From contig OZ020250.1 in assembly GCA_963971285.1 (NCBI GenBank), positions 10,524,499 through 10,588,498 of the forward strand: a stretch of 64,000 nt of DNA, in the 5' to 3' direction. The notes beneath the pieces were generated by a model. It was not told the origin of the DNA. It searched no databases and worked only from the letters and a program-made list of their open reading frames with translations. Position numbers and translations under genes: made by a program. Source of the stretch: Astropecten irregularis (lineage: Eukaryota; Echinodermata; Asteroidea; Paxillosida; Astropectinidae). Shown here one piece after another: positions 19,763-33,800 of this stretch (positions are counted from its first letter, which is position 1; every line of letters starts with the position of its first letter).

Positions 19763-20042
19763 TTGCAATTTTTCGATATAACACTTCCCGACTTACATAC
19801 ATACCAAGTTTCAACTCAATGAGACTAAGGGTTCGTTCATAAATGATGTCTGAAGTTTGCCCCTTTAAGACACTGTCACGTGACACCTGATGACGTCATG
19901 ATGACGTAAATGTTGCGCATACAACTACCCTACAGGGACTTTGTTTTGACCAAGTTTGGTCAAAATCGGCACTTTAAAAGTAGCCAAAGTGCCACCTAGA
20001 AAAAACGACGACAAGAAGAAGAAGAAGAAGAAGAAAGTAAAA

Positions 20043-21227
20043 CTAGAAATTGTGTCTGTTGAAAACAGAACACAAGGCTTTTCCGCTTTATAGAAAAATC
20101 AAAATAACCTTATACACACAAAGACATTTGATTAAGATCTTAAGTTTTATACTTTTTAAGTATGCACCTTTAATCATACACTCACGTGACTTGGTCATAT
20201 TTCTATCACAAAGAAAGACCTTGCCTAACATTGACTTTTGGCGAAAGAATCATGATCATAGCCCTTATAACTTTTAAATCAGAAGCTACTTCCTGTTTGA
20301 CCGGAAGTAGAGGTCGTAGAGGTCAAGCAATTTATCACAAATGAAAGACCTTGCCTAACATTGTCTATTGGTGAAAGAATCATGATCATACCTCTTACCA
20401 CTTTTAAATAAGGAGCTACTTCCTGTTTGACCGGTTGTAGAGGTCACAGAGGTCAAGCAATGTGTCACAATGAAAGACCTTGCCTAACATTGACTTTTGG
20501 TGAAAGAATCATGATCACATCTCTCACCACTTTTAAACGAGGAGCTACTTCCTGTTTGCCCTGTACAAGTCAATGGGCTATAGCGTGAAAAATATTTTTA
20601 AAAATCATAAAAAAATAAAAAAAGGCGCAGTCTTGACGTAACTTCAGAATTACAATCCCGAACCTCCAATCCACCAATGTACCAATTTTCAAGGCGATCG
20701 GCCGTCCCTACTATGTGTTATAAAAATCGCAATTTTTATGACGTCATGATGACGTCACCGAATTTTTGTCTATGCAGTGTTCATCTATGGTGTATGCTGA
20801 AGAATTATCAAAAAGAAATTCAAAGATATCTTGTTTCGTTTACAAGAAATCGTTAAAAGAACTTTAATGACCCAAAATTTCAATAAATCATAAAAAATCA
20901 AGGAATGACGTCATGATGACGTCATTGCAATTTTCCGATATAACACTTCCCAACTTAGATACATACCAAGTTTCAACTCAATCAGTCTTAGGGTTCGTTC
21001 ATAATTGATGTCTGAAGTTTGCCCCTTTAAGACACTGTCACGTGACACCTGATGACGTCATGATGACGTAAATGTTGCGCATACAACTACCCTACAGGGA
21101 CTTTGTTTTGACCAAGTTTGGTCAAAATCGGCACTTTAAAAGTAGCCAAAGTGCCACCTAGAAAAAACGACGACAAGAAGAAGAAGAAGAAGAAGAAAGT
21201 AAAAAAAAAATCAGAACAAAAATAATA
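20043..21227 (+). mobile_element. Short non-autonomous element B
   Basis: Left terminus CTAGAAATTGTG at 20043. It contains three roughly 130-bp units with ETS-like and DR3-like motifs (20200-20560; perfect DR3 at 20441-20455), CRE pairs, and an AAG-repeat tail at about 21175-21200. There is no coding capacity. Its ends match those of the giant element, so it is probably mobilised by that element's Rep/helicase. Confidence 0.75.
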
Positions 21228-21408
21228 CCTTTTCCGTTGAACACGGAAAAGCCAAAAAAAATCAGAACAAAAACAATACCTTTTCCGTTGAACACGGAAA
21301 AGCCAAAAAAAATCAGAACAAAAATAATACCTTTTCCGTTGAACACGGAAAAGCCAAAAAAAAAATCAGAACAAAAACAATACCTTTTCCATTGAACATG
21401 GAAAAGCC
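21228..21408 (+). repeat. Four stacked right-end hairpins
   Basis: Four roughly 51-bp units end in hairpins at 21228-21253, 21279-21304, 21330-21355 and 21383-21408 (arms CTTTTCCGT and ACGGAAAAG, loop TGAAC). Each is preceded by an A-run and ATCAGAACAAAAA. The fourth has a compensated base pair (CCAT with ATGG). They are best read as right ends of successively nested elements. Confidence 0.75.
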
Positions 21409-21413
21409 AAAAA

Positions 21414-24400
21414 CTAGAGGTTGTGTCTGTTGAAAACAGAACACATGGCTTTTCCGCATAATGATATAAAATATTTCTCAAATTAAATACACATCGCTGA
21501 TTTTGTTTGATTAAGACATATTTATGTTTCAATTTAGAAAACATAGGTATTAACCATTTACTTGCAGGGTTTATGGAGCCCCTGATTGAAGACATTGTCA
21601 TTGCAATGGACATACGATGATATCATGATGCGAATATTAAACCAGTTGCGAATACAAAATCATTAGCGAATACAAAATAATTTTCTGTATTCGCAAATTA
21701 ATGATATCGTCTTCGCAAATGATTTATTGAAGATGATATCATTTGAAAATATAAAATCGGTTGCGAATATAAAATCATTTGCGAATTTGAAATCATTTTG
21801 TTAATACTGAACATCAGTCTTATAATGATTGCCACGTATAGAACAAGATTAGATGCCTTCAAAGTCCAGGGGAAAGGACGTGACTTTAATTTGTTCATAA
21901 ACGTCAAATTGCCACTTGAAAAAAAGACAAAGTCTATGGATCATTGCTGTTTTTCCATAAATAGTATAACTATTACCAAGTATTAAGTTGCACATGTATA
22001 AGCTTAACACGACCCATAAAATGATGTACAATACTCTGCAACCTACATCGATATTATTCCTATTAAGATGGTGGTGCTGGTATTTAATATAAAAGACTTT
22101 CCGTCTTCCCAGATTTCAATAAAAGATGATGATAGGCGGTGTACAACATCATAAATTATACTGACACCACCGCAGAATCTCGTTTTAATCAAAAGAGGGC
22201 GCAATTCAAAACCGTGCGCTCCGAACACGGAATCATGCATTAGTGCGCGTGTATAAATTGTCGTCAAAATCAGCATTTATGCTGCTAACTTAACTATGAT
22301 ATGGAAGTAAATGAAAAAACGGCATATATAATCCAGGCAATATCAACCATCCCAGCGCGCCTTGCATTTATGTTGTTTTGCATTTATGTTGTTTTAATCG
22401 TATGTTAAATGACCAATATTTTCACGTACTCAGAGCAACCCTACATCAATAGCATTTCGATTAAGATTTGGTGCTGGTATTTAATGAAAAAGACTAACGT
22501 AAAAATTTGTATGGCGACATGAAAACGAGTCACGCACTCGGACATTACATGTGCATGTACATGTACATACACACATACATGTATGTCATACACAGTGAAA
22601 TACATACATGTACGTACAGTGAGTGGGGAATTGAGCGTCGATATGTTTTAATTTGTACATGACCATCTCAATGTAGAAATTGGTTTAACCCATTTTAGTT
22701 GCAGGGTTATAATAGAGCCCCTGTCATTCAGTTGGACATACGATGACATCATTATGTTGACGTTGGAGAACCTGAGTGCTTTTGAGGATACATCATTATG
22801 CAAATGACACGAAATCATTTTGCGAATACAAAAACATAAGCGTAACATCATTAGCGAATACAACATCATTAGCCAATACAAAATCATTTGCGAATACAAA
22901 TTCATTTGCAAATACAAAATCATTAGCGAATACAAAATCATTTGCGAATACAAAATCATTAGCGAATACAAAATCATTTGCGAATACAAAATCATTTAAT
23001 GCGACTACGTAATCATTTTGCGTATTCATTTGTTGAAGACGATATCATTTGCTATTACGCAAAATGATTTTGTAGTCGTTATAATGATATCGATGATCTT
23101 CTAAGACTTTCTTGAAGGCGATATCACGATGCGAATACAAAATTGTTTGCGAATACGAATATGCGAATACAAAATCATTTACGAATACAAAATAATTTTG
23201 CGTAATCGCATATCGTCTACGACAAATGATCATGCAGGAAGACGATATCTTTTGTGAATACGAAATCATTTGCGAATACAAATCATTTGGAGAACATGAT
23301 TGCATGAAACATATTTGCTTCCATAATGAAATTCAGTCTTAAACTGATTGCCACGTATAGAAAGAGGCGCCTACAAAGTCTAGGGCAAAGGACGTGACAT
23401 TTACTTGTTTCATGTGTAAAACTGCGCTGACCAAATTGCCACGTACAAAAAGACAAACTCGATGGATCATTCCAGTTTTTCCATCTAACTCTTCCCAAGT
23501 ATTATAGTTCGATACTTAATACGACCAATCGATAGCATTTCGATTAAGATTTGGTGCTGGTATTTAATTATATATAAAAGGACTTACGTGAAAACTACAT
23601 GTATGGCAAGTTGTAAACGACGTTTTGTGTCACGCAATCGGACATGTGCATTGTATGTTATACACGTACGTAGGCCTACATGTACACTGTACATAGTGTA
23701 TGGGAAATTGATCGAGCTTCATTTTGTACAACGGCCATGTTCACGTAATCTGTGTACAAAGTGAACGGGCTATAACATATTTTTAAAAAATCATATAAAA
23801 TCAAGTTTTGAAGTCATGATGATGAAAAGTTTTGGAAGACAACAACCCTATATGGACTTCATTCAGACCAAGTTTGGTTAAGATCGGCTGTTTAAAAGTA
23901 ACCAAAGTGCCGCGGACAAAAATCTGTGTACAAAGTCTATGGGCACATTTTTACGTACAAGTCAATGGGCTAGCGTGAAAAAATTAAAAAAAATCATAAA
24001 AAATCAAATAATGACGCTGTCTTGGCGTAACTTCATAATTACAATCCCGAACCACCATTTTACCAACCTACCAATTTTCAAGGCGATCGGCCGTTCCTGA
24101 CTATGCGTTATAAAAATCGCATTTTTTATGACGTCATGATGACGTCACCGAATTTTTGTCTATGTAGTGTTCATCTATGGTGTATGCTGAAGAATTATCA
24201 AAAAGAAATTCAAAGATATCTTGTTTCGTTTACTAGATATCGTTAAAAGAACTTTAATGACCCAAAATTTCAATAAATCATAAAAAATCAGGGAATGACG
24301 TCATGATGACGTCATTGCAATTTTTCGATATAACACTTCCCGACTTAGATACATACCAAGTTTCAACTTTATCAGACTTAGGGTTCGTTCATAATTGATG

Positions 24401-24697
24401 TCTGAAGTTTGCCCCTTTAAGACACTGTCACGTGACACCTGATGACGTCATGATAGCGAAAAGTTTCGGGAGACAACTACCCTATATGGACTTCCTTCAG
24501 ACCAAGTTTGATGAAAATCGGCAGTTTAAAAGTAGCCAAAGTGCCACCGAGAAAAAGTCTATGGTAACTCAAGCGACAAGAAGAAGAGGGAAGAAAAAAA
24601 AAAATCAGAACAAAAGCAATACCTTTTCCGATTAAAATCGGAAAAGCCAAAAATCAGAACAAAAACAATACCTTTTCCGATTAAAATCGGAAAAGCC
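21414..24697 (+). mobile_element. Composite non-autonomous element C
   Basis: Left terminus at 21414; right-end hairpins of a variant type at 24622-24648 and 24671-24697 (arms CTTTTCCGAT and ATCGGAAAAG). Inside are 18-bp minisatellites (21638-21800 and 22835-23290), a TATATAA at 22325, two homologous blocks with similar order (about 21800-22500 and 23300-23750), and tail modules with CRE pairs near 24128 and 24296. The repeated internal blocks suggest duplication or nesting. No gene was seen. Confidence 0.6.
22835..23290. repeat. 18-bp minisatellite GCGAATACAAAATCATTT
   Basis: Units of 18 bp (GCGAATACAAAATCATTT, with ATTA variants) are arrayed at 22835-23000 and, scattered and partly inverted, to 23290. 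Related arrays lie at 21638-21800 and 53545-53960. Fortuitous ORFs with ANTKSF or NDFVFA repeats result and are not considered genes. Confidence 0.8.
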
Positions 24698-24729
24698 AAA
24701 AACAAAAAAAAAAGAAAGAAAAAAAAAAA

Positions 24730-26148
24730 CTAGATATTGTGTCTGTTGAAAACAGAACACATGGCTTTTCCGTTTTATAATATTAAAAATTGTCCAAACA
24801 TTATACATAAAAAAACATTTGATTAAGATATTAAGCTTTATACTTTTGAAGATTGCACCTTTAATCTGAAGTCACTTGACTTGATCATGTTTGTGTCACA
24901 GGGAAAGACCTTGCCTAACATTTACTTTTGGCGGAAGGATCATTAACCTAGCTCTGACCACTTTTGAATAAAGAACCTCTTCCTGTTTGACCGGAAGTAG
25001 AGATCACAGAGGTCAAGCAATGCGCCACAAAGAATGACCTTGCCTAACATTGAGTTTTGGTGAAAGAATCATGATCACAGCTCTTACCACTTTTAAATGA
25101 GGAGCTACTTCCTGTTTGACCGGAAGTAGAGGTCACAGAGGTCAAGCAATGTGTCACAAAGAAAGACCCTGCCTAACAATCACGTTTGTTGAAAGAATCA
25201 ACTTAATATCTCAAACCGTTGATTTTTTGTTGATTTTCAAATAACATACTGACTCCACCGCAGTTTCTTGTAATGCATGAGGGGGCACCAATCCAAAGGG
25301 GGCACCATTCAAAACTGTGTGCTCGATATATGCATTACTTGAAAGTGGTCTAGGTAGATTGTTACGCATGCGTAGTTGTCTTGTCAAAACAGTATTTACG
25401 CTGGTAACTATGATAAGGGAATGAAGGAGAATATGGCATATATAACACAGGCAATCAACCATGTGCCCGCGCCTTGCATTTAATTACCAATATTTTTACG
25501 TACAAGTCAATGGGCTAGCGTGAAAAATATTTTTAAAAATCATAAAAAATAAACAAATAACGCCATCTCGACGTAACTTCATAATTACGATCCCGAACCT
25601 CCATTCTACCAACCTACCAATTTTCAAGGCGATCGGCCGTTCCTGCTATGCGTTATAAAAATCGCATTTTTTATGACATCATGATGACGTCACCAAATTT
25701 GTGTCTATGCAGTGTTCATCTATGGTGTATGCTGAAGAATGATCAAAAAGAAATTCAAAGATATCTTGTTTCGTTTACTAGATATCGTTAAAAGAACTTT
25801 AATGACCCAAAATTTCAATAAATCATTAAAAATCAGGGAATGACGTCATGATGACGTCATTGCAATTTTTCGATATAACACTTCCCGACTTAGATACATA
25901 CCAAGTTTCAACTCAATCGGACTTAGGGTTCGTTCACAAATGATGTCTGAAGTTTGCCCCTTTAAGACACTGTCACGTGACACCTGATGACGTCATGATG
26001 ACGTAAATGTTGCGCATACAACTACCCTACAGGGACTTTGTTTTGACCAAGTTTGGTCAAAATCGGCACTTTAAAAGTAGCCAAAGTGCCACCTAGAAAA
26101 AACGACGACAAGAAGAAGAAGAAAGTAAAAAAAAAATCAGAACAAAAA
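24730..26148 (+). mobile_element. Short non-autonomous element D
   Basis: Left terminus CTAGATATTGTG at 24730. It contains ETS/DR3 units (perfect DR3 at 25130-25144), the ACGCATGCGT/TATATAA segment, CRE pairs, and an AAG tail. The tail is cut within its A-run by element E (TCAGAACAAAA at 26138-26148), and its own terminal hairpin is not seen directly downstream. Confidence 0.7.
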
Positions 26149-27325
26149 CTAGAGATTGTGTCTGTTGAAAACGAAACACATGGCTTTTCCGTTTTATGAT
26201 ATTAAAAAATTGTCAAAACATTATACACACAAAAACATTTGATTAAGATATTAAGCTTTATACTTTTGAAGAGTGCACCTTTAATCTGAAGTCACTTGAC
26301 TTGGTCATGTTTGTGTCACAGGGAAAGACCTTGCCTAACATTTACTTTTGCTGAAAGAATCATGATCCTAGCTCTTACAACTTTTAAATGAGGAGCTACT
26401 TCCTGTTTGACCGGAAGTAGAGGTCACAGAGGTCAAGCAATGTGACACAAATGAAGGAACTTGCCTAACATTCACTTTTGGTGAAAGAATCATGATCATA
26501 GCTGTAACCACTTTTAAATGAGGAGCTACTTCCTGTTTGACCGGAAGTAGAGGTCACAGAGGTCAAGCAATGTGTCACAAAGAAAGACCTTGCCTAACAT
26601 TGATATTTGGTGAAAGAATCATGATCCTAGCTCTTACCACTTTTAAATGAGGAGCTACTTCCTGTTTGCCCTGTACAAGTCAATGGGCTATAGCGTGAAA
26701 AATATTCAAAAAATCATAAAAAATAAAAAAATGACGCTGTCTTGACGTAACTTCATAATTACAATCCCGAACCTCCAATTCACCAATGTACCAATTTTCA
26801 AGGCCATCGGCCGTTCCTACTATGTGTTATAAAAATCGCATTTTTTATGACGTCATGATGACGTCACTGAATTTTTGTCTATGCAGTGTTCATCTATGGT
26901 GTATGCTGAAGAATTATCAAAAAGAAATTCAAAGATATCTTATTTCGTTTACTAGATATCGTTAAAAGAACTTTAATGACCCAAAATTTCAATAAATCAT
27001 TAAAAATCAGGGAATGACGTCATGATGACGTCATTGCAATTTTTTGATATAACACTTCCCGACTTAGATACATACCAAGTTTCAACTCAATCGGACTTAG
27101 GGTTCGTTCATAATTGATGTCTGAAGTTTGCCCCTTTAAGACACTGTCACGTGACACCTGATGACGTCATGATGATGTAAAGTTTCGGCAACCAACTACG
27201 CTGTAGGGACTTTGTTTTGACTAAGTTTGATTAAAACCGGCAGTTTAAAAGTGGCCAAAGTGCCACCTAGAATGCACATGTGCAAAGTCAATAGGAATTC
27301 CAATCGACAAGAAGAAGAAAAAAAA
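26149..27325 (+). mobile_element. Short non-autonomous element E
   Basis: Left terminus CTAGAGATTGTG at 26149, with a one-base change in the hairpin arm (AACGAAACAC). Perfect DR3 sites lie at 26421-26435 and 26551-26565, and CRE pairs at about 26846 and 27016. The AAG tail ends at the start of giant copy F. No hairpin is retained at the junction. Confidence 0.7.
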
Positions 27326-30300
27326 CTAGAGGTTGTGTCTGTTGAAAACAGAACACAAGGCTTTTCCGTTTAATGTCTACTCTTGATATACTATTACTTG
27401 TTCATGTGTGTCACAAAGAAAGATAGTGCCTAACATTAACTTTTGGTGATAGAATCATGATCATAGCTCTTATAGTATAGAGGACAGAGGTCAATCAATG
27501 CATCATAAAAAGATCTTCCCTAACAATGACTGTTATGATATGAGAGATGATTTTGGTTTGATTGTGAAATATTTTTGTAAATTGTGAGATGATGTCATCG
27601 AGATGTTATATTAATATTGGTTGCTTTTTTTTGGATTTGTTGGAGAATTAAGGAAGCATGTAGGAATTTGTTCCATTTTGCAAAGATGTACGTTTTGGCT
27701 GAATTTGGTACTTAATCAGAAGTGAAGGTCTTAAACTTAGACGTTGTTTCATGTACATGTTCACGCTAATTTGTTCACTCAACTGGATAGCAGAAATGCG
27801 GCAGAAATAGTCTTGCCCTCCCGAAAGTGGTTACACCACACATTTCGAAATGCTACTGAACGAAATTATTATAGCGCCCTCTCACATAAATTCAATCACA
27901 TGCGGTCGATCGCTTTTGTGCGTAGATACATTACATGTACATGTAGTAAGTTTGTTTTTCTCATGATGATGTGGGACTGAAAACGAGTCTAAGACCTTTC
28001 TTTAGCATGCAACGTCACAGACCAAGTTTTTGCCAACCAGCATGGCGGAAACTATGGCGAGCCGTCGAAAGCCACGCATATTAAAAAAAAATAATCACAA
28101 TTTTAAACACAACGTTTCATAAACATGGAAAGATATTGCTTTGCTAAATGTCATGGAAACAACACAAACAATGATGGTATGCATTTTGTATGCTATGGAA
28201 ATTTGGTAAACATGTTGAATTTGGTCACGCCGTCTGTCAAGAAGATGAAATGATTTGCAACATTAGGCTGCCCATACCACGTATTGCCAACCAGCGCGTC
28301 CGTCCGTGTAAAATGTACACAAATAAAAGCAAGGTCTATCCGTCTGTGTGTAGGTGACCTGGTTTCCGCCTCATTGTAAATGAAAATCTCGACTGAAGCT
28401 GCATGGAGCGGAAACCCGACTGTCTGTGTGTAGGTGACCTGGTTTCCGCCTCATTGTAAATGAAAATCTCGACTGAAGCTGCATGGATCGGAAACCAGAC
28501 TGTCTGCAGCGATACCGTAAGTGAAGGTTTGAGGCGATTTATTACAAGCAGAAATGGGTTAAATTTCCTTGGTTAGGCATAGTTGTTTATGATTTAATGT
28601 CATTTAATGAAATTGTTGAATACTTAAGATTACAAATGTTATTGTTGTGTTAGGTATACTTGGTAAATTTATGACGTTTTTCATTGCTGGATCCGTGGAC
28701 ATGACGGATGGCTAGTTGACTCATGAATGCATGTGACGTACATGTACGTGCGCTATGCATGACCACGATGGCATTTTGTACATCGTAGGCCTACCACGAA
28801 AAGAATACAAAACCTTTTTACATTATTTAATGATTGTTTGGTATGTGAATTGTGAAAGAATATGCTCTATAGAATAGTAAGGAATATGCTGAAATAGATA
28901 AAGTATTAAATATTTATTTGCATGATACACATTTCATTGAAATTCTTGGTCTAACGTTAGACTAGGCCTAGGGCCGGGGCTCTAGCCGCTAGGCCCTAAT
29001 TTGAAATAGCGTTCCGCACTAATGACGTCACACCGTGCATGCACGCGCACACATACCTCCACTCACCACATGTTTGCATGGCCGGTTGCAATGTTTGTCT
29101 GAGGTTCGGTGCTATTTTTAGCTCAAGTGCGCAGCGCTATTGAAGAATTTGTTTGATTTGAGCTTGCTATGTTTATGCTTGCCCATTTTCCGGACAGTGG
29201 CTACTCAAACCTTTGACTTAATCTAACTAAAGTGAAAGAATTCCACTGATGGCCATTACGGAAAAAGGGTTATATCCTCGCTAATTCCATAGATTATATT
29301 AAACCATTAGTCATTATGTTAAAAAGATTATCCTCCAAGAGTTAACTTATTGGATACAAATTATTATGAATTTCAATCTCAGGTGTATACAACTTTGGTA
29401 GCATGTCTGAAAAAGGAATATTACAGGTTTTAATTTTACCTACATTAATTAATACTCTTAATGCAGCGTGAGTGATTTTTTTGTAAAATGCCCTCTGTCG
29501 GTTCAATAGATTTATGCACAAGTGATGATCGTCAATGGAATTCTTCCCTTATGTTTTTCCAATACATTAACTTAAAACATGGAGAAATATGTTTCTTATT
29601 TCTCCATGCTTAAACCAAGAAGAAGGAAATTTCCTTCCTCCATGCTTAAACAAGGGCTTTTAAAGAAAGGCAATTAGATTAGGGCCTAAAGTAGTCAATT
29701 ATTGTCATTTGCAATAAAAGAAATGAAATGAAATAAAAATATTTAGTACATGAACTAGTTTGGGCAACTATTAATTATCCACTTCTGTATCATACAGGAT
29801 TTTTTTTAATAAAAAAATAACAATACCTCCAAAGCACTTTGTATGAAAATGGAAATGGTTGAATTTAAATAATTGAAAAACATGGTAAAACAAGAAGGGC
29901 AAATAGAGACAAAATAATTTGGGCTTTTTTTTTTGATGTTTTCATTTAGTGATTTAAATCAAACAACCCTGTCTGTAAAGTTATGTCTCTTGTGGGCTGG
30001 TATTGGTATCAGTAATGTTGTTGATTTTGTTTAGAACAGCTGTCTGCTCTTAATAAGAAATTTTTTTTTTTTCAGTACTTTATTATCACTACAGTAGTTA
30101 GTAGGCCCTCATCCTACTAGTACACATGTACGTGGGTCAGGCATGATTGTAGAGTAGAATTCTTTTTGAGGACCCATTTTAATTTCTGAATGTAAAAACA
30201 GACGGGTCCCAAGTTACACAATCACTCATCTTTCACCCTATTGTATAGAAATTATAATGGGACTCAATAAAACAGCTGCGCTATGTTAGGGTACACAATA

Positions 30301-30875
30301 AAAGTATAAGGAACAAAAATTTGCTATTATTTCACATATTTGCTTTGAAAGGTACATGTAGATTGCGGATAGTAGGCCCTATGTGTTATATCATTTTTAA
30401 AGGTATATGTAGTATCATACTTTGGTAAGAGACCAAAACAGAAATGTAGTAGTAGAAACCTCCTGTTAAGATTTGTCCGCCTGAAATGGTGTATTTATCC
30501 AGAAATGAGTAAAACAATGACAAAAAAATCTTTTTGATCTTTTAAAAGACCAATAAAAGAGAACAGACTTAAGAAATACTGTGGCCGTTTTTCACGATTT
30601 TCTCAAAAAGTGGGCACCGTATGGAATTGAAATTGTTTACAGATGACTGTGAACGCAGTCCCTAACTACGCAATCACAAAATGTACTTGCCTGCAATTTT
30701 AGCACACCACTGTTTGCAAGAAGTACAGATTCATGGGCAATAATATCAAGGAAGATTGCTTGATATATTTTCCCATGAATCTGTACTTCTTTGACAAAAA
30801 CCAAAGTATGATACAACCTTTGAAGATGTTTTCTAGCTGGTGACAATTGTTTTTTGTTTTTGTTTTTTTTTACAG
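27326..30875 (+). other. Leader and probable 5'UTR intron of copy F
   Basis: It aligns with 889-4913 minus the MITE at 1188-1613. It has the short leader ORF (28042-28122), two 80-bp units (28342-28501), the donor GTAAGT at 28517, the old MITE (29234-29548), the hairpin-bearing MITE (about 30398-30828) and the acceptor ACAG at 30872-30875. The interval 29950-30880 carries homopolymer length differences from the other copies. Confidence 0.55.
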
Positions 30876-33800
30876 ATGGCTCTGGACTGTATGAAGATGG
30901 CAGAGAGTATTTCATCTATCAAAAATCCTGGCATGTGCCAGGTACCTGGTGTATGCCAGGTACCTGCGGTGTGCCAGGTACCTGTGATGTGCCAGGTTGA
31001 TAACAATAAAAATCCTGGCGTGTGCCAGGTACTTGGTGTATGCCAGGTACCTGCGGTGCGCCAGGTACCTGTGATGTGCCAGGTTGATAACAATAAAAAT
31101 CCTGGGGTGTGCCAGGTACCTGGGGTGTGCCAGGTTCAAAATCCTGGGGTGTGCCAGGTGCCTGGGGTGTGCCAGGTTCAAAATCCTGGGGTGTGCCAGG
31201 TACCTGGGGTGTGCCAGGTTCAAAATCCTGGGGTGTGCCAGGTACCTGGGGTGTGCCAGGTTAATAACAAGAAAAATCCTGGGGTGTGCCAGGTACCTGG
31301 GGTGTGCCAGGTTAATAACAAGAAAAATCCTGGGGTGTGCCAGGTACCTGGGGTGTGCCAGGTTAATAACAAGAAAAATCCTGGGGTGTGCCAGGTACCT
31401 GGGGTGTGCCAGGTTAATAATAACAAGAAAAATCCTGGGGTGTGCCAGGTACCTGGGGTGTGCCAGGTTATGAGAACAAACATAACAAAACCTGAGAACC
31501 AAATGAGATTAATGAAAAATGAACAAATCATGAAAACAAATGAAGTTGAGAACATGATGATGACAAAAGACAGTGTTGTCTGTAAAATGCATGAAATGAA
31601 AACTGACATAATTGATTTGTGTGGAATCAGTTGTCAGACCTCAAGTAAAGCAAAAGTTATCAATGGAAATCATGTGATGAAATGCTATCTTTTACAGATT
31701 GTGAGACCTAAGAAATTGCAGTTGAAGAAACTACAGAAGGAATATGAGAGGAAGATACAACATGACAGACAAAACAAAGTGAGTAATCTGAGACAAGAAA
31801 GGAAGAAACGATTGTCACATTCTAGTAATTTGCACGGTGTGCAATGGCTGAAGAAGTATGGTTGGACAAAGCATAGTGGTGGGGGATGTGTTTTGAATTG
31901 TGTTGAAGAGATATATGAACGAAAAGGAAGAAAGAGACCATCACGACGGTACAAGAAGAAAGTGAGAAAACAGGTATTCAGGCAAACTCACAATATCAGG
32001 AAAGGAGGAATGGTAATAGAGAGTCGCATGACCAAGAAGGATAGAAAGGCACATAAAGATGAACAGACACTTATCTGGAAGCATACAAATGGAAGTATAA
32101 GTACAGTTTTTAAGAAGATGAAGTTCTTGAAAGACAAAGCAAATGAAATGAGGAAGAGACAGAGATGTATTCATAAGATGAGCAAACAGGTTTCTGATAA
32201 GAGGATAAAACAGATCAAAGAGCAAGATAAAAGTGGTAGCAAATGTGCTGGGAAAGTGGATACTGAAGACAGAAATAGTAATGATAATGTAGATGGACAG
32301 TGTTGGATTTGTGATGAGATGATCAAGCCATGGGACTTCAAATTACAGTGTTATTGTGGGTTATGGTATCATGTTGATTGTATGGGAGTTACAAGTTGTA
32401 TTGGAAATCATGTATTGCTAAACAAGTCAATTGTATGGATATGTTGCAAATGTCGAGGGAGTAACTACTGTAAATATTTATATGACTGTTCTGACATTTC
32501 TGCAGATTTGACTGTATTTGATGTGATGTTGACTAGTTTAGAAGAGGATGTTGACGAACAAACAGAAGAGGATTTTGACAGTCAGGCAATGAACAGAAAA
32601 GTTGAAGGTATATATGCATGTGGTAACAAAAAACAAACAGTACCAGAGCAATCAGGAGGATATACATTGAGGAATAGAAAGAAATTAGAATCTGATAAAG
32701 GCAAACAAGATGCTGAGGGTGTATCTTTGATGGATGGTAATGAGAAATCTAATGATAGTAAAACTTGCAGAAGTCATGGAAAATCAAAACAATGTTCAAA
32801 GAGTGATCAGGGTGAATCATGTAGAGTGAAGCAAAATACCAAGTATGCTCTGAGAAGTAGAAAGAACTCAGTGTCACCCCATAGTAATAAGAATGGAGAT
32901 GAGAAGATGCCAAAGGTCACAAGTAATGACAGTATGAATAGACAATGTTCAAGGAGTGATCAGGGTGAATCATGTAGAGTGAAGCAAAATACTAAGTATG
33001 CTCTGAGAAGTAGAAAGAGATCAGTGTCACCCCATAGTAACAAGAATGGAGATGAGAAGATGCCAAAGGTCACAGGTAATGACAGTTTTAATAGCACCAA
33101 ATATATTAAGATACAGCAGGACATAAAGAAGCCCCAAAACATGCAAAGTGATTCATATGAAGACAGTGGAAATAGTGAAGTTGTAAGTGCATCAGGTAAC
33201 ATGATTGTACAGGGTAGTTTCCATCAAGGTGATTTTAGATTTGGAAATAATACTGGTAAACAGTGTGTTGCTAATAGTCTGTGTGCTATAATGTATAGCA
33301 GAATTAAGAAGTTAGATAAATGGTGCTCTAATGAAATGGACTTTGTCTTGAATACTGGAAATGAATTGTATGGTTTTTTATCACATAGTTCTACAGTAGA
33401 GAATGACTATTTGTTGATCAGTGAGTTGCCAGAGGAAATAGATGTTTTCAGTCAGCATTTCTGTGTTCAATTCCATGAAGCTGTGTCTGGTACCTTTGAA
33501 GAAAATACAAATCTGTCAGATTTCAATATGATTTCATTGAATCATGCTCTGCAGCAGACACTTCACAAGTATACAGCATGTTTTATCTGTTTCCATATGA
33601 ACACATTTTCAGTCATTGCTCAGGATGGATTGTATTATATTTTTGATTCCCATTCTAGAAATCATAATGGCAGACAAGACTGTAACGGCAGAAGTCTTCT
33701 GAAACGTGTAGCTTCATGGCAAGGTGTGTACAGTTATTGTATTGAACTTGGAAATTCTATGAATGTGTCTGAATCCGAGCAGTTTGAAATTACAGGAGTC

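Larger units (their letters stand above)
889..20042 (+). mobile_element. Giant Helentron-like element, copy A (about 19 kb)
   Basis: The left end is the CTAGAGGTTGTG terminus at 889. Homology with copies F (27326) and M (56507) begins at exactly this base while the upstream flanks differ, which fixes the boundary. It contains the leader, the giant ORF (4914-14687), a 3' minisatellite and an AAG-repeat tail running to 20042, where the next element begins. The terminal hairpin is not at 20042; one of the stacked hairpins at 21228-21408 is probably its displaced right end. Detailed 3' homology between A and F fades near 18740 (A) and 45757 (F), so the last 1.3 kb may be a separate module. A 426-bp MITE interrupts the leader of this copy only. 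Confidence 0.75.
18741..20042 (+). other. Terminal module of copy A: TATA-like segment, CRE pairs, AAG tail
   Basis: It shares long stretches with the short elements (the 21800-24600, 25270-26130 and 48600-49450 regions). It holds ACGCATGCGT at 19261, TATATAA at 19336, paired TGACGTCA sites at 19577 and 19744, and an AAG-repeat tail at about 20010-20040. No coding capacity was seen. It may be the element's own right end or the remnant of a short relative fused to it. Confidence 0.5.

Noticed and set aside
19837-19850. GGGTTCGTTCAT considered as a tRNA B-box or SINE promoter
   Set aside because: No A-box at the right distance and no cloverleaf; it is part of the repeated tail module.
22776-23029. 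ORFs on both strands with ANTKSF and NDFVFA repeats
   Set aside because: Products of the 18-bp minisatellite whose length is a multiple of three.
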